In this document: positions 45,134 to 55,076 of the stretch, piece by piece | Position numbering within the stretch: position 1 is the stretch's first letter | How the letters are laid out: the number at the start of each line of letters is the position of its first letter | IMG/VR virus record: IMGVR_UViG_3300034737_000014 | Coordinates: 1-60,641 of that record | Strand: one strand, 5' to 3' | Length of the DNA stretch: 60,641 nucleotides | Source of the DNA: a virus | The notes under the pieces: model-generated | Seen by the model: the letters and a program-made list of their open reading frames with translations, nothing else | Told to the model about the DNA's origin: nothing | Database searches by the model: none | Program-made: the position numbers and the translations under genes

Positions 45134-46203
45134 TGGCAGGAATGAGCGATCTAATACAACAAGCCCGTTTGATGGCGGCGGTAAAAGCTTACGATGCTGG
45201 TGATACCGAGACTGCGTATCGCGCCCTTGGTATTTCTATGCCTGGCGCTATCGACCCATCACAACGTGCGTTAAATGACACACGCACCGCTCTTGGACAA
45301 CAACAGTACGGGTATAACGTAGAAGCTAATCCTCTAAGAATAGATGGGTTGTCCCTTAGTAACCAAACTAAGGAGCAGCAATTAGCGCAACGTGAGGCTA
45401 AGTTCCAAGATGAGCTACTAAGTAAGCAACTATCCAATGGTAAAAACGCTACTGATGTTATCTACGACATCACTGAGAAAGCAGTAGCTCCGCATACCGA
45501 TGTCTCCAGTATGGATAAGAAACAGGTAGAGGCCTTAAACGCGCAGCATAAGATTAACGGCACAGCTCTAGGCAATACTGTTTTAGCTATGTTAGGAGAA
45601 TACAACCTTCCAGCTACCCCAGAAAACATTCGTACGCTGGCTAACGCACAGATGGCCGCCGAAAAAGTAGATATGGGCATTTCCGGGCCAGTTAGTAAAG
45701 TTAATATGGGCGCTATATTAGCCAACCATGCTAAAGCAATCGGCCTAGGCGGGGTAGTACCGGGGGATATGGATAACTATTACGCCGTCGCAGACTCAGG
45801 CATCAATGCCTTATCTTCGCCTACAAAGGACAACCGTATGCGCGAGGTTTTGTCAGTGCTAGGTACTAATGCACTCAAAGCACAGGGCCAAGGCGACTTG
45901 CTAAATGGTACATTTGCTTTTTTAGGTGATCGTAATGGTCCGCTTGATAACACAGTGATGGACAGTTTACACAATTACGCTCGGGCAAAAGACCCTAATT
46001 ACGAAACCAACCTGTCTATGTTCTATGGTCATTTGCCAACTATTTTAGAGACAGCGGCCAAAGCATCTGGCTTTAGCGGAGCCAAGGAAATGGTAGAGCG
46101 TATCCAAGACCAGAAAGAACCGGATGCGGTGTGGAGTAAGGTAATGCAGGAAGCCTACGACAAGTATGGTAAACTTTATCAGCGCAGCTTTAACGACCGG
46201 TAA
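45133..46203 (+). CDS. Internal virion protein (large helical)
   Basis: A 356-aa soluble, helical protein with Ala/Asn/Gln-rich segments (DLIQQARLMAAVKAYDAGDTETAYRALGI; QRALNDTRTALGQQQ; DVIYDITEKAVAPHTDV) and no cysteine. Placement between the 235-aa protein and the 2112-aa giant suggests a role in the internal core or DNA ejection. It is followed by a promoter/operator region. Confidence 0.62.
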   Translation: MAGMSDLIQQARLMAAVKAYDAGDTETAYRALGISMPGAIDPSQRALNDTRTALGQQQYGYNVEANPLRIDGLSLSNQTKEQQLAQREAKFQDELLSKQLSNGKNATDVIYDITEKAVAPHTDVSSMDKKQVEALNAQHKINGTALGNTVLAMLGEYNLPATPENIRTLANAQMAAEKVDMGISGPVSKVNMGAILANHAKAIGLGGVVPGDMDNYYAVADSGINALSSPTKDNRMREVLSVLGTNALKAQGQGDLLNGTFAFLGDRNGPLDNTVMDSLHNYARAKDPNYETNLSMFYGHLPTILETAAKASGFSGAKEMVERIQDQKEPDAVWSKVMQEAYDKYGKLYQRSFNDR

Positions 46204-46245
46204 TCATGCGGTATAATAGCCAGGCATAATAAGTCTGGCTTATTA
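46189..46245 (+). promoter_or_regulatory. Promoter and perfect 7-bp-arm operator before the giant gene
   Basis: TTTAAC (46189-46194) and TATAAT (46212-46217) are 17 bases apart. TAATAAG-TCTGG-CTTATTA (46227-46245) lies over and just after the expected start point, with perfect 7-bp arms, the best copy of the palindrome. It probably controls the 2112-aa ejection gene. Confidence 0.78.
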
Positions 46246-46278
46246 CTTTCAGTATTAATTTTATACAGGGACTACCTA

Positions 46279-49200
46279 ATGGCGACTCCTCCTAATCAGG
46301 CACAATCACCGTTAAACTTCTTGGGCCTGCCTGAGACTAGACCAGGAACCTCTTTGATTACGGAGAACCCCGGTTTCTTGGATGGAGCACAAGCCGTAGG
46401 TTACTCCCTTGCAGCCGGCGTGGCTAATGCCAGAGCCTTACTGGCCGATTCTGACCAAGAGTTAGAGCTACATCGCCGCGCCGCCGAAGAGATGACACGC
46501 CGTGCTTCGTCCCTTACTAACGAGGCTAGCCTAGTTAACCTATGGGGGAACGCGGGAGCGCAGATTCTAGGAACTGCAGCCACTGGCGGACTAGCCGGGC
46601 TTGGGGTGAAAGCCGTAGGAGGAACCGCTTTAGCCCGTTTAGCGGCGGCAACTGCTGCCGGCACAACGCTAAATGCGCCGGCCGCCTACAATGAGAGTGT
46701 CAATACTCAACTCGACCAAGGCGTCCCCTATAAGCAGGCCTTATCGGATTCTATCGCTCCGGCTATGACTAACGCCGGGCTAGATTCAGTAACTCCGATG
46801 ATGATGATTGCTAAAGGACTAGCGGGCAAAGGAGTTGATGCTGCGGCTCATGCTACTGGTGACAGCGTATTAAAACGTTTCGGTAAAACTACCGGGGCAG
46901 AAGCCTTAACTGGCGCAGCGCAAACAGGCGTAAATATCGCAGGCGTCGACGATGCTTATCAGAAGTATGACGTGTTCAGCGAGAAAGGTATCGGTGATAT
47001 GGCCAATGCTGGTATGATGGAGGCCATCGCCGGCTCGCCTTACACCGCGGCTGAATCGGTACTACATAACACCCCGGCGCAACCCCCAGTAGCTCCAGCC
47101 GCCTCGCCACAACCAGTTGAGGTAACGTCGCCATCGGCTGAGGCAACTGTAGACCCGAGCACCGAAACGGTAATCGAAGATAGTAACGGACAAGTACCTC
47201 CAGGTATGGATACCACTATTACCCCGGCGCAAGCGCGCGCGGCACGTGCTGCTGAGTTACTAGCTAACGCCAGCAAAGGCGGTGAGTTCCTGAATCTGAA
47301 GCAATTAAATGACTTCACCAAACAGCTTATTGACGATTTAGGCGGAGACCAAAACGACAGGAAAGCCCTAGCCTCTCATTTAATGTCTAAGGCTAAACAA
47401 GATTTCAACGGTAAATCAGCATACAACGCTACGACTATCGCCCAAGAACTAGACTCTCGTCTGCCGATCTTTGCCGCAGGTATTGAACAGAAGAACGCAG
47501 CGCGCGCTAATGAAGCCAATAATTCGACGCTTGAACAGGTAGGTGTAGTGACTCCGCCTACCGGCGTTACCGAGCAGGATGTTGCAAAAGCGTTTGGCAA
47601 GAAAACCTATGAGGTCCCGGCCGCAGACTTACCGAATGGAGACTTGTTTGGGTACGATAACCCGAAACAACTTAATGCTAACTTATCAGAAGTAGAGCAG
47701 AGATTAGCCCAACCGTTTGCTAACACGGTACCGCACCAAGAGGTTTCAGGTAATCAACCTATTGCTGAACCAGCTATCCCAGGCAACACACCACAGATAG
47801 AGATGTTTGGCCTGGGCGGTCAGGTAAACCCACAGGCTATGAACATGCCGGCGTTGCCTGCTCCTCCTGTTGGTTTGAGCGAAGACCACCTTAACCAAGC
47901 CGCTAGACAGTTAGCGGCTGAACAAGGTAATCACCCAGTACAGGCAGATACCCAGCCTACTGCTCCAGTGCTTGTGCGTAACCAGACGCTAGGCATTGGG
48001 GGCGACCAAGCAATTCCTGTTTTACCCACCGGCGAAGCTATGGCGGACGGTTTCGGCAAAGACCCGTTGAAAGCACTGGTCGAGTTAGAACCGACATCTT
48101 GGAAACAAGACACCACGATCACGGGCCTCCTGCCGAAGAACAAAAGCGCATTACTACGTAAAGCAGTGGAAAGCGCTGATACTATTGAACAGGCTATCGC
48201 TAATTTAGGCAGCTACAACAAAGGCGTAACACGCCAGAAAGCAAGTGATTTAATCCTAGCCTTGAACAAGCTGTTGCCTGCGCAGGAGACAGCGCCAACC
48301 GTAGAACCTACCCACGCGGCACCAGCCGTACAGCTACCCGCCGTACAGTCTATGGTTGAGCAGTCTCCAGCTAAAGCCGCCCCCGTGGCCAAACCAGGAG
48401 CTACCGCTGTCGCTGCCCGCCCTTCGCCAGCGCTACCAGCAGAAACTGTTCTAACTGATACCGACGTACCAGCTTCTAAGATAAAACTATCATCGCGCAA
48501 GACTGGGTTCAAGACACCAGTGGCTGCGGTTGCTGCCGCCAAGAAAGCTAAAGTGGCCAATCCTTTGCCAGTTAAGCTAGCTGACGGTACCTACGGTTAT
48601 ACGTCAAAAGAACTGCTAGATGCTAAAGAAGACCCGCTAGATACCCCAGTACCTGCGGAGTTGGTAACTAACAAAATTACCGCGAAGACCTCTAAGAAAG
48701 GCATTACTGCCCGCGAGTGGTTGATTAACTTATTCGCACGTAAAGACCCGCTTGACCCGCAGATAAGCGAGAAAGCCTTAGCGTATGTGGCTTCGTTGAA
48801 AGATGAACCTTTGGTTAGTTCTGACCCAGAACTTTTAACTACTCTATTGAAAGACCCCGACATCGCGGATTTAGCTGCTACACTAGACGACCCAGAAATG
48901 TCTTTGTCAGAACTAGCGTTCGCTCATTTACAGGACTTAGAGACCATAGCTCAAGCAAAAGCGGATATAGCAGCGGAATCAAACGTTGTAGAGGAAGCGG
49001 CTAAGACGCCACCTAAACCCGTTCAGAAAAAAGTAGCAAAGACGGATAACAAGCTAGCCGACCAGGTGTATGACAAGTGGACCCCGCACGAAGACGTTGT
49101 TAAAGCCGCTAACGCAATCGCCAGTGGTACTCTAAAGAAACGCGTCTTAGCCGCCCTTAAACAAACCATGCCCGGGGAAGCTGTTACATCTTTAGAACGC

Positions 49201-52200
49201 TTGAAAGACGAATACGAAGATAATGAAAACTTTGTAGAAGATATTGAGGCAGTTCAGCGCGAGCTAAAGAGAACTCAGCGGGAGCGCGGTGTAGCCCGTG
49301 CCGCTGCGTCTGGTAGCGCTGTAACGGAGATAAATGACCCGGCAGAACTAGCCCGAATTGCCGCTGAATTAGAAGCTAACACAAAAACAAAAGCTTCACT
49401 GTCTACTAGCTCTGACAAGCTAGCCCAGATCGAAAAAGAAAGTTATCGCAACAAAAAGCTATCTAACACGGCTGTGCAGGAAGAAGCGCCACTAGACACC
49501 AACGTCGACAAGGATGGTTTCTCAGCTACTACCGACGATACTCACGGCGATGCCCTACTTCGTCGAGAGGTGCGCACACTAGCCGAACGTATACTTTCTG
49601 AGTTCACGACCCCGCCTAACATTGAGGTAATTCTTGACCTTTCAGAAGCACCTGAATCAATCAAGAAGGCAGCAGAAAAAGCAGGTTTCGATGGCACGAC
49701 TGCCCAGGTTAAAGGGTTCTTTCATAAAGGCACCATGTATATTGTTTCGTCAGCGCACACTGACAAGGATTCCGTAGAGCGCGCCGTTTATCACGAAGCC
49801 TTCCATCTAGGACTGCGCCAGGCTGTATCTCCTAGAAAGCTAACGGCGATACTGAACGCGGCCATTGACCAGATGGGCGGCAGAGACGGCATCATTAAGT
49901 TCGCCAAACAGATGGGCGTCTATGACCGCCTAGTCCCTTATATCCAGAAGTACGACGACGATGTGGCTAACGGAACCCGCAGCCGCCAATCGGCAGATCG
50001 TATGTTGTTGGAGGAGACATTGGCACCTTTAGCTGAGACTCGCAGTGTGCCTAAATTATCAGGCTTATCAAAATTCTTAGGCTCTATAGCCCGTGCATTA
50101 GAATCGGTAGGCGCTATTAAGCCAGCGGCTTGGGTGCGCAAATGGTCTCCTAAATTAGTAGCTCAGGCTTTCTTAGATTTGGCCAACAAGGGGCTTAATA
50201 GTGGAACACCCGCAGACGTTCAGGATACAGATGCCGGTTTTATGGCTGTCGCTAGCCCTTCGCAGCTCTCTGCCGCCGCAAAACGTACTTACAACGATAT
50301 TAAGCAAAGAGCCGAAGATACTCAGGCATCGTTGAATAAACTACCGTACCGAACCGCTACAAGACGTCTTGCTACAGCACTTTCAGCTATGGGCGGTAAA
50401 GGAGCGGTATTTACGGCACGTCAGTTGGTATCATCCACCAAAGGTATGCTAACCAGTTTAGCGGATTCGTTTGAGTTATCAGGCAAACCGGAGCTGGCAG
50501 GCAAACTACGCAACATGATTCACCGTTTGGAAGTAATCACTGCTAAACAGGATACTATCGCAAATGAGTTTTTAGGCAAAGCGCTCCGTTCTATGGAACA
50601 CTTATCAGAGGCCAGCCAGAAGAAAACATGGGAAGTATTCCAACTTGAACTAACGCCAGAAAAAGCCGCTGAACGCCTCAACGCAGAAGAGATGCGAGCT
50701 TATCGAGGCCTACGTGATACTTTCAATAAGTTCTTCGATAGAGTAATGCGACCAGCCTATGAACGCGAGGCTAACATTCTCTTAGCTGACGGAAAGGACA
50801 CATCTTCGGTTATGGAGCTGGCAGTTGGTATGGGTGATTATGTTATCCGCCACGGCCGGTTTGAGCGCGTAGCGCAGGGGCAGGGCACCCACCGCTTGAC
50901 TAACTACCGTGCCAACTACTCGCCACGTATATATGACCGTGAGAAGATTCGTGCGAATCAAGAACAGTTCGTTAAAGACATGATGGCTAGAACAGGCATG
51001 AGTGAAGAGCAAGCTACCAACTTGTTAGACGACATCATGGACGATACTACCAACGTATCTCAAATTGGGCAGGCCCCAGTGATCGGTATGGGTAAAGCCG
51101 GTTCGCAGAAAGCACGTAAGATCAATCTGCCTAACTCCGTTTTTGATGGTTACTTGTCTAAAGACCTTGGCACTGTATTGCCGGTTTACCTGAACCGCAC
51201 TGTCCAACACTCGTTGTTCACGCAAGAGTTTGGGCGTATGCAGACCGCAGCCGATGGTAGCCTACGCATGGCCCCAGGAAACGAGTGGGCTGAGATTCAT
51301 AATGCCATTGATAGTGAAGATGACCGCGTCGTTTTCAGACGTATCATGAATACTATTACTAGCCGTACTGGTCTAACAGATTCAGCGCTTGCCCGTACTG
51401 CGTCGTCAGGTTTACGCGCCTTTGGGTCGATTATGATGATGTCACTTATCCTACTTAAATCAATCGGCGACGTAGCGTGGATCGCCGCTGCCGGCAAAAA
51501 CGGCATCGAGCGACAAGCAGCTCGTCAGGCGTTAAAAGATGTCGTTAACTCTATGATGAAGGGCGATAAAGCGCGCTCTGTAGCGGCTAATCGTATCTTC
51601 TACCAACACGCCGGATTAGTTACTAACTCGATCATGGACCGTACTTTAGCGGACTTGACCGATGTGGCTAGTACCGAAGGCTGGGAAGGTAAGTTCAACC
51701 GTGCTACGACTAAGTTCTACCAACGTACCGGTATCCACCACCTGACTACTATTCTGCGTAACGTAGCCCTCGACGCCGGACAGATCGCCGTCGATCATTC
51801 TATTGCTATCTTAGCTGATGCCAACACTACGGAAAAGGAGAAAGCGGATGCTAAGGATACTCTGGCGCGTTTCGGAGTTGATAGTGATAAGTGGACATTG
51901 TGGAAAGATGCAGGTAAACCGACGGTAGAACAGGCGCTGGAGTCAGGCAATCCTGAACTAGCCGCTGCCGCTGACAGCGCTATCACTACTCTTACTAGAT
52001 TTAGAAACAGCCATGTTGCGCACCCTACTCAGTTAGACAAGACTTTGTGGGCAGACAACGCTATCGGTAAATTGTTCTGGCAGTTTCATAGCTATTTCTA
52101 CGCATTGCAAAACCATGTTATGACTGGGTTCTTCGATAACATCATGGACCATAAAGGCAGCGAGGCCTTCAAGCAGATGGCTATTTATATCCCAGTGGCG

Positions 52201-52617
52201 CTAGTAGTTGGGGGAGCTGGTTTATATGCAGCCCATGCGTTACAGTATGCGGCCCCCGCTGCTTTCTGGGGCAACCCTCTACCTCCACAGTCTATGACTG
52301 GAATGGACTTTGGAGACGCGGCCCTTGAAGCGCTGAAATACACGGCCTTGTCTGGTTTCTCAGCCGAATCATGGAGTACAGCAGCAACGATGCCGGGCGG
52401 GTTCATGGACATCACTAACCTTGCTCCATCTGTTGGTTTATTTACCAAAACATTCGGCGTTGATAGCCTATCATCTGCGCCAGAGGACCTACTGAAGCAC
52501 GCCAAGAGTATGGCCGACAACCTATTGTACGCGGCAGCCGTCTATAAAATTTGGGGGCCAGGCAGTGACAAGCTTATGGAGGCTAGACAACGCGAGATAG
52601 AGAGGTTGACAAAGTGA
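46279..52617 (+). CDS. Giant polyvalent internal virion protein with metallopeptidase motif
   Basis: A 2112-aa protein, the largest in the genome. The N-terminal region has Ala/Gly-rich hydrophobic segments (GAQILGTAATGGLAGLGVKAVGGTALARL). A long Pro/Ala/Lys-rich region follows. A zinc-protease motif AVYHEAFHLGLRQ has HEAFH at 1172-1176. The C-terminal third is helical and contains a membrane segment near residue 1970 (IYIPVALVVGGAGLYAAHAL). It resembles phage polyvalent ejection proteins that are injected with the DNA; the protease may cut host proteins or the peptidoglycan path. It is not an N4-type RNA polymerase. Confidence 0.82.
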   Translation: MATPPNQAQSPLNFLGLPETRPGTSLITENPGFLDGAQAVGYSLAAGVANARALLADSDQELELHRRAAEEMTRRASSLTNEASLVNLWGNAGAQILGTAATGGLAGLGVKAVGGTALARLAAATAAGTTLNAPAAYNESVNTQLDQGVPYKQALSDSIAPAMTNAGLDSVTPMMMIAKGLAGKGVDAAAHATGDSVLKRFGKTTGAEALTGAAQTGVNIAGVDDAYQKYDVFSEKGIGDMANAGMMEAIAGSPYTAAESVLHNTPAQPPVAPAASPQPVEVTSPSAEATVDPSTETVIEDSNGQVPPGMDTTITPAQARAARAAELLANASKGGEFLNLKQLNDFTKQLIDDLGGDQNDRKALASHLMSKAKQDFNGKSAYNATTIAQELDSRLPIFAAGIEQKNAARANEANNSTLEQVGVVTPPTGVTEQDVAKAFGKKTYEVPAADLPNGDLFGYDNPKQLNANLSEVEQRLAQPFANTVPHQEVSGNQPIAEPAIPGNTPQIEMFGLGGQVNPQAMNMPALPAPPVGLSEDHLNQAARQLAAEQGNHPVQADTQPTAPVLVRNQTLGIGGDQAIPVLPTGEAMADGFGKDPLKALVELEPTSWKQDTTITGLLPKNKSALLRKAVESADTIEQAIANLGSYNKGVTRQKASDLILALNKLLPAQETAPTVEPTHAAPAVQLPAVQSMVEQSPAKAAPVAKPGATAVAARPSPALPAETVLTDTDVPASKIKLSSRKTGFKTPVAAVAAAKKAKVANPLPVKLADGTYGYTSKELLDAKEDPLDTPVPAELVTNKITAKTSKKGITAREWLINLFARKDPLDPQISEKALAYVASLKDEPLVSSDPELLTTLLKDPDIADLAATLDDPEMSLSELAFAHLQDLETIAQAKADIAAESNVVEEAAKTPPKPVQKKVAKTDNKLADQVYDKWTPHEDVVKAANAIASGTLKKRVLAALKQTMPGEAVTSLERLKDEYEDNENFVEDIEAVQRELKRTQRERGVARAAASGSAVTEINDPAELARIAAELEANTKTKASLSTSSDKLAQIEKESYRNKKLSNTAVQEEAPLDTNVDKDGFSATTDDTHGDALLRREVRTLAERILSEFTTPPNIEVILDLSEAPESIKKAAEKAGFDGTTAQVKGFFHKGTMYIVSSAHTDKDSVERAVYHEAFHLGLRQAVSPRKLTAILNAAIDQMGGRDGIIKFAKQMGVYDRLVPYIQKYDDDVANGTRSRQSADRMLLEETLAPLAETRSVPKLSGLSKFLGSIARALESVGAIKPAAWVRKWSPKLVAQAFLDLANKGLNSGTPADVQDTDAGFMAVASPSQLSAAAKRTYNDIKQRAEDTQASLNKLPYRTATRRLATALSAMGGKGAVFTARQLVSSTKGMLTSLADSFELSGKPELAGKLRNMIHRLEVITAKQDTIANEFLGKALRSMEHLSEASQKKTWEVFQLELTPEKAAERLNAEEMRAYRGLRDTFNKFFDRVMRPAYEREANILLADGKDTSSVMELAVGMGDYVIRHGRFERVAQGQGTHRLTNYRANYSPRIYDREKIRANQEQFVKDMMARTGMSEEQATNLLDDIMDDTTNVSQIGQAPVIGMGKAGSQKARKINLPNSVFDGYLSKDLGTVLPVYLNRTVQHSLFTQEFGRMQTAADGSLRMAPGNEWAEIHNAIDSEDDRVVFRRIMNTITSRTGLTDSALARTASSGLRAFGSIMMMSLILLKSIGDVAWIAAAGKNGIERQAARQALKDVVNSMMKGDKARSVAANRIFYQHAGLVTNSIMDRTLADLTDVASTEGWEGKFNRATTKFYQRTGIHHLTTILRNVALDAGQIAVDHSIAILADANTTEKEKADAKDTLARFGVDSDKWTLWKDAGKPTVEQALESGNPELAAAADSAITTLTRFRNSHVAHPTQLDKTLWADNAIGKLFWQFHSYFYALQNHVMTGFFDNIMDHKGSEAFKQMAIYIPVALVVGGAGLYAAHALQYAAPAAFWGNPLPPQSMTGMDFGDAALEALKYTALSGFSAESWSTAATMPGGFMDITNLAPSVGLFTKTFGVDSLSSAPEDLLKHAKSMADNLLYAAAVYKIWGPGSDKLMEARQREIERLTK

Positions 52618-52634
52618 CCTACTTCGTGTATAAA
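52606..52634 (+). promoter_or_regulatory. Consensus sigma-70 promoter after the giant gene
   Basis: TTGACA (52606-52611) and TATAAA (52629-52634) are 17 bases apart and overlap the end of the giant gene. Only a weak AAGT...ACTT inverted element lies in the spacer. A GCTTATTAA half-site lies 26 bases further on, just before the GTG start of the next gene. It should drive the tail genes. Confidence 0.85.
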
Positions 52635-52669
52635 GGATACAAAATCAAATACAAGCAGAGCTTATTAAA

Positions 52670-53299
52670 GTGGCAACAGTAACTGTACAGAGCCTTATCG
52701 ACCAAGTCAGAACCATCCTGCAAGATCAGGATGCTACTCGCTGGTCGAACACTGAGTTTTTGTCGTGGTTACAAACAGCCTATGCTGAGATAATTGATAA
52801 AAAACCACAGGCTAATTCGACGCGGTTAGTGTTTGCTTGTCAAGCGGGTACGCAGCAGAATCTGCCCGCTGATGGAGCTTTGTTGATCAGTGTTATTCGC
52901 AATGAGTCTCCTACGGCTAAAGCAATACGCCCGGTAGAGCGAGCGGTTATGGATAGTCAAGACCCTGATTGGCACAGCGCAGCAAACAACGGCGACGTAA
53001 GTTACTATGTGTATGAGGCCCAGTCGCCAAAAGTGTTTTATGTGTATCCGCAGGCGACCGCAGGACAATTAATTTCTATCCAGTACGCAAAAATCCCGGT
53101 CGCCCATGCCTCCACAAACGAGCCTATCCGCTTAGACGATACCTACGCTGGCTTATTGACGGACTACCTTCTTTATCGTGCCTACGCTAAAGATGCAGGA
53201 GCAGGGGACTCTAACCTTGCTAATACTTACCGCGACCTTTTTTACACCAACCTTGGACTCAAGCCGCTGTATCCGGCTAGAGCCATCACAACTGTTTAA
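52670..53299 (+). CDS. Second adaptor-like tail/neck protein
   Basis: A 209-aa protein, GTG start (MATVTVQSLIDQVRTILQDQ). The N-terminus RTILQDQDATRWSNTEFLSWLQTAYAEIIDKKP is the conserved start of phage gp-adaptor-like proteins (a helical layer binding the portal or tail ring). The core is beta-rich, and the C-terminus is helical with LLTDYLLYRAYAKDAGAGDSNLANTYRDLF. Its layout repeats that of the protein at 41486. The start has no strong ribosome site. Confidence 0.7.
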   Translation: MATVTVQSLIDQVRTILQDQDATRWSNTEFLSWLQTAYAEIIDKKPQANSTRLVFACQAGTQQNLPADGALLISVIRNESPTAKAIRPVERAVMDSQDPDWHSAANNGDVSYYVYEAQSPKVFYVYPQATAGQLISIQYAKIPVAHASTNEPIRLDDTYAGLLTDYLLYRAYAKDAGAGDSNLANTYRDLFYTNLGLKPLYPARAITTV

Positions 53300-53315
53300 T
53301 ATAGGAGATTCTTAA

Positions 53316-53735
53316 ATGGCAGGTTCAGCTAGTGACTACTTAGAAAACGCGTTAATTAACGCCGTATTGCGTGGTCAGCAATATACATCACCATCGTCTC
53401 TGTACTTGGCGCTATTTACCGCCGACCCTACAGATGCAAATATTACAGCAAACGAAATCGCAACCGGTACTTGGTACGCTCGCGTTGACATGACTCTTGG
53501 TGGAACTATCAATTCCGCATTTACTGCCCCTGCTAATGGTGTTACGTCAAATGCTAAGGTGTTGACATTCCAGCCAGTTACAGGCGCTCAGGTCACAGTT
53601 ACTGACTTCGCCATCTATGACGCCGCTACTGGCGGTAATATGCTTTATCATAGCTCACTTACTACGCCTAAGACATTATTGATTGACGACGTATTAAGTT
53701 TCGCTATCGGTTCGATCCAAATCTCTGCAACATAA
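53316..53735 (+). CDS. Tail-associated structural protein
   Basis: A 139-aa protein. MAGSASDYLENALINAVLRGQQYTSPSSLYLALFTADPT is a well-known N-terminal pattern of small phage tail-fibre or structural proteins (SASDYLEN...LYLALFTxDPT). The rest is beta-rich, with TVTDFAIYDAATGGNMLYHS. GGAG lies upstream of the ATG. It probably forms a small trimeric fibre or ring component. Confidence 0.78.
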   Translation: MAGSASDYLENALINAVLRGQQYTSPSSLYLALFTADPTDANITANEIATGTWYARVDMTLGGTINSAFTAPANGVTSNAKVLTFQPVTGAQVTVTDFAIYDAATGGNMLYHSSLTTPKTLLIDDVLSFAIGSIQISAT

Positions 53736-53738
53736 CAG

Positions 53739-55076
53739 ATGCAGCTTAATGGTTCGGCAGTCAACACAACGGCGCTGGGCAATGCCTCGCGCAGTTATGT
53801 TGTGCAGGTGCAAGGGCTGGCAATCGCGCTGGCTTTTTCGCTGTCGGCCGAAGCAACAAGAGTAGTTCAACCAGAACCCGTCACGCTCTACCAAGTAGAG
53901 CAGACGATGGGGGCGGCCGATAGGTACGTTTACCCAACATCCTATTTAGGCACAGATTTCTTAGCTTCTGCTAACGGAGTGGTAACACGCCGTGTTAGCG
54001 GAGGCATTTCCGTTACCACAGAGATGTCCGGTCACGCAGGTGTCTATACGACACAGTATGATGTTAGCGATATAACCAGCGGCAGCAGCGTAAACGCCTA
54101 CGCAACAGCAAGACACATGGCGTTGGGCCTTTCTATTTATACACAGACGTATATGGGCGGGATTCCAAATAGAATTGTCCTTGCCGACCCGTATGTTATA
54201 GAACTGCCTTTTACTGTTACAGGTAAAGGCTCGCACACAAAATACACTAACGACGAGGAGTTAGTAGCGTCTTTCAGTATGGATGGCACGCCGTTAGCGG
54301 AAGCGTTTGTTATCAATACCGCTGCGATGGTTACAGGCGCGGCAACCAGAGTTCACCAAGCAAGCGGCTCCATCGCGGCATATAGTGAGGCGGTCGCAGA
54401 AGCAGGTGGTGTAAAACGAGGGTGCAGCGCTAAGGCAGCGACGGGTTTTGTCGTATTAGGGTTCCCTGCGCTAAAAGGATTCCAAGATGGCTACGCAGAG
54501 GCAGAGACAGGTTTTTCGGTAGAAGTAGGCGAGGTTCGTGTTCTCCGCGGTTTGCAGACTTTCATTGACACCGAGAGCATTGTGTACGGCAGCGCCCATA
54601 TTATCCAAGCTGCTAAGTGTGTTCCGGTGTATAATGCTGTCAGCGTCAGCGGGGTCTATAACGTAACAACACACGGAAGTGGATACATCGCGGCGCCACA
54701 AAACGTCACCGCGTCGCCAAGACGCTTTGTGTTTCCGCACAATGAGGGAATAATCAGCATACCACTTGTAGCCGGGGAGACATTTGTCAACCACGGGTGC
54801 GCCGGAAGTATACAAACTCCGCACACGGTTACTGGTTTTGCCCGTATCCGCCGTTCTGCAGTGTGTGATGCAATCTGTATGGAAAGCCGTATCGCCGCTG
54901 CGGCTATTAGAGTTCTACAGGGCAAAGCGTTTGTAAATATCGACTTCGCTGTTCTTCGTGGGCAAGCACTGACTAACCTATCAAGACCCGCACCGGAAGA
55001 TAGGGTGTTCCCCGTGGCAGCTCGGGCAGACTCCATCTTCTACGTTGAGCCATATACAAGGGAATTTTCATTATGA
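53739..55076 (+). CDS. Tail or tail-sheath-less baseplate structural protein
   Basis: A 445-aa beta-rich protein beginning MQLNGSAVNTTALGNASRS, the N-terminal pattern (LNGxxVN...LGN) of a group of phage structural proteins. There are many short beta segments rich in Val, Ala, Thr and Gly, and scattered cysteines late in the chain (CAGSI, AVCDAICM). No ribosome site is evident before the ATG, so it may be coupled to the gene before it, which ends four bases upstream. Exact role unknown. Confidence 0.62.
   Translation: MQLNGSAVNTTALGNASRSYVVQVQGLAIALAFSLSAEATRVVQPEPVTLYQVEQTMGAADRYVYPTSYLGTDFLASANGVVTRRVSGGISVTTEMSGHAGVYTTQYDVSDITSGSSVNAYATARHMALGLSIYTQTYMGGIPNRIVLADPYVIELPFTVTGKGSHTKYTNDEELVASFSMDGTPLAEAFVINTAAMVTGAATRVHQASGSIAAYSEAVAEAGGVKRGCSAKAATGFVVLGFPALKGFQDGYAEAETGFSVEVGEVRVLRGLQTFIDTESIVYGSAHIIQAAKCVPVYNAVSVSGVYNVTTHGSGYIAAPQNVTASPRRFVFPHNEGIISIPLVAGETFVNHGCAGSIQTPHTVTGFARIRRSAVCDAICMESRIAAAAIRVLQGKAFVNIDFAVLRGQALTNLSRPAPEDRVFPVAARADSIFYVEPYTREFSL

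Noticed and set aside
46279-52617. N4-type virion RNA polymerase
   Set aside because: The giant protein is 2112 aa rather than about 3500 and no polymerase motif was found; it has an HExxH motif instead.
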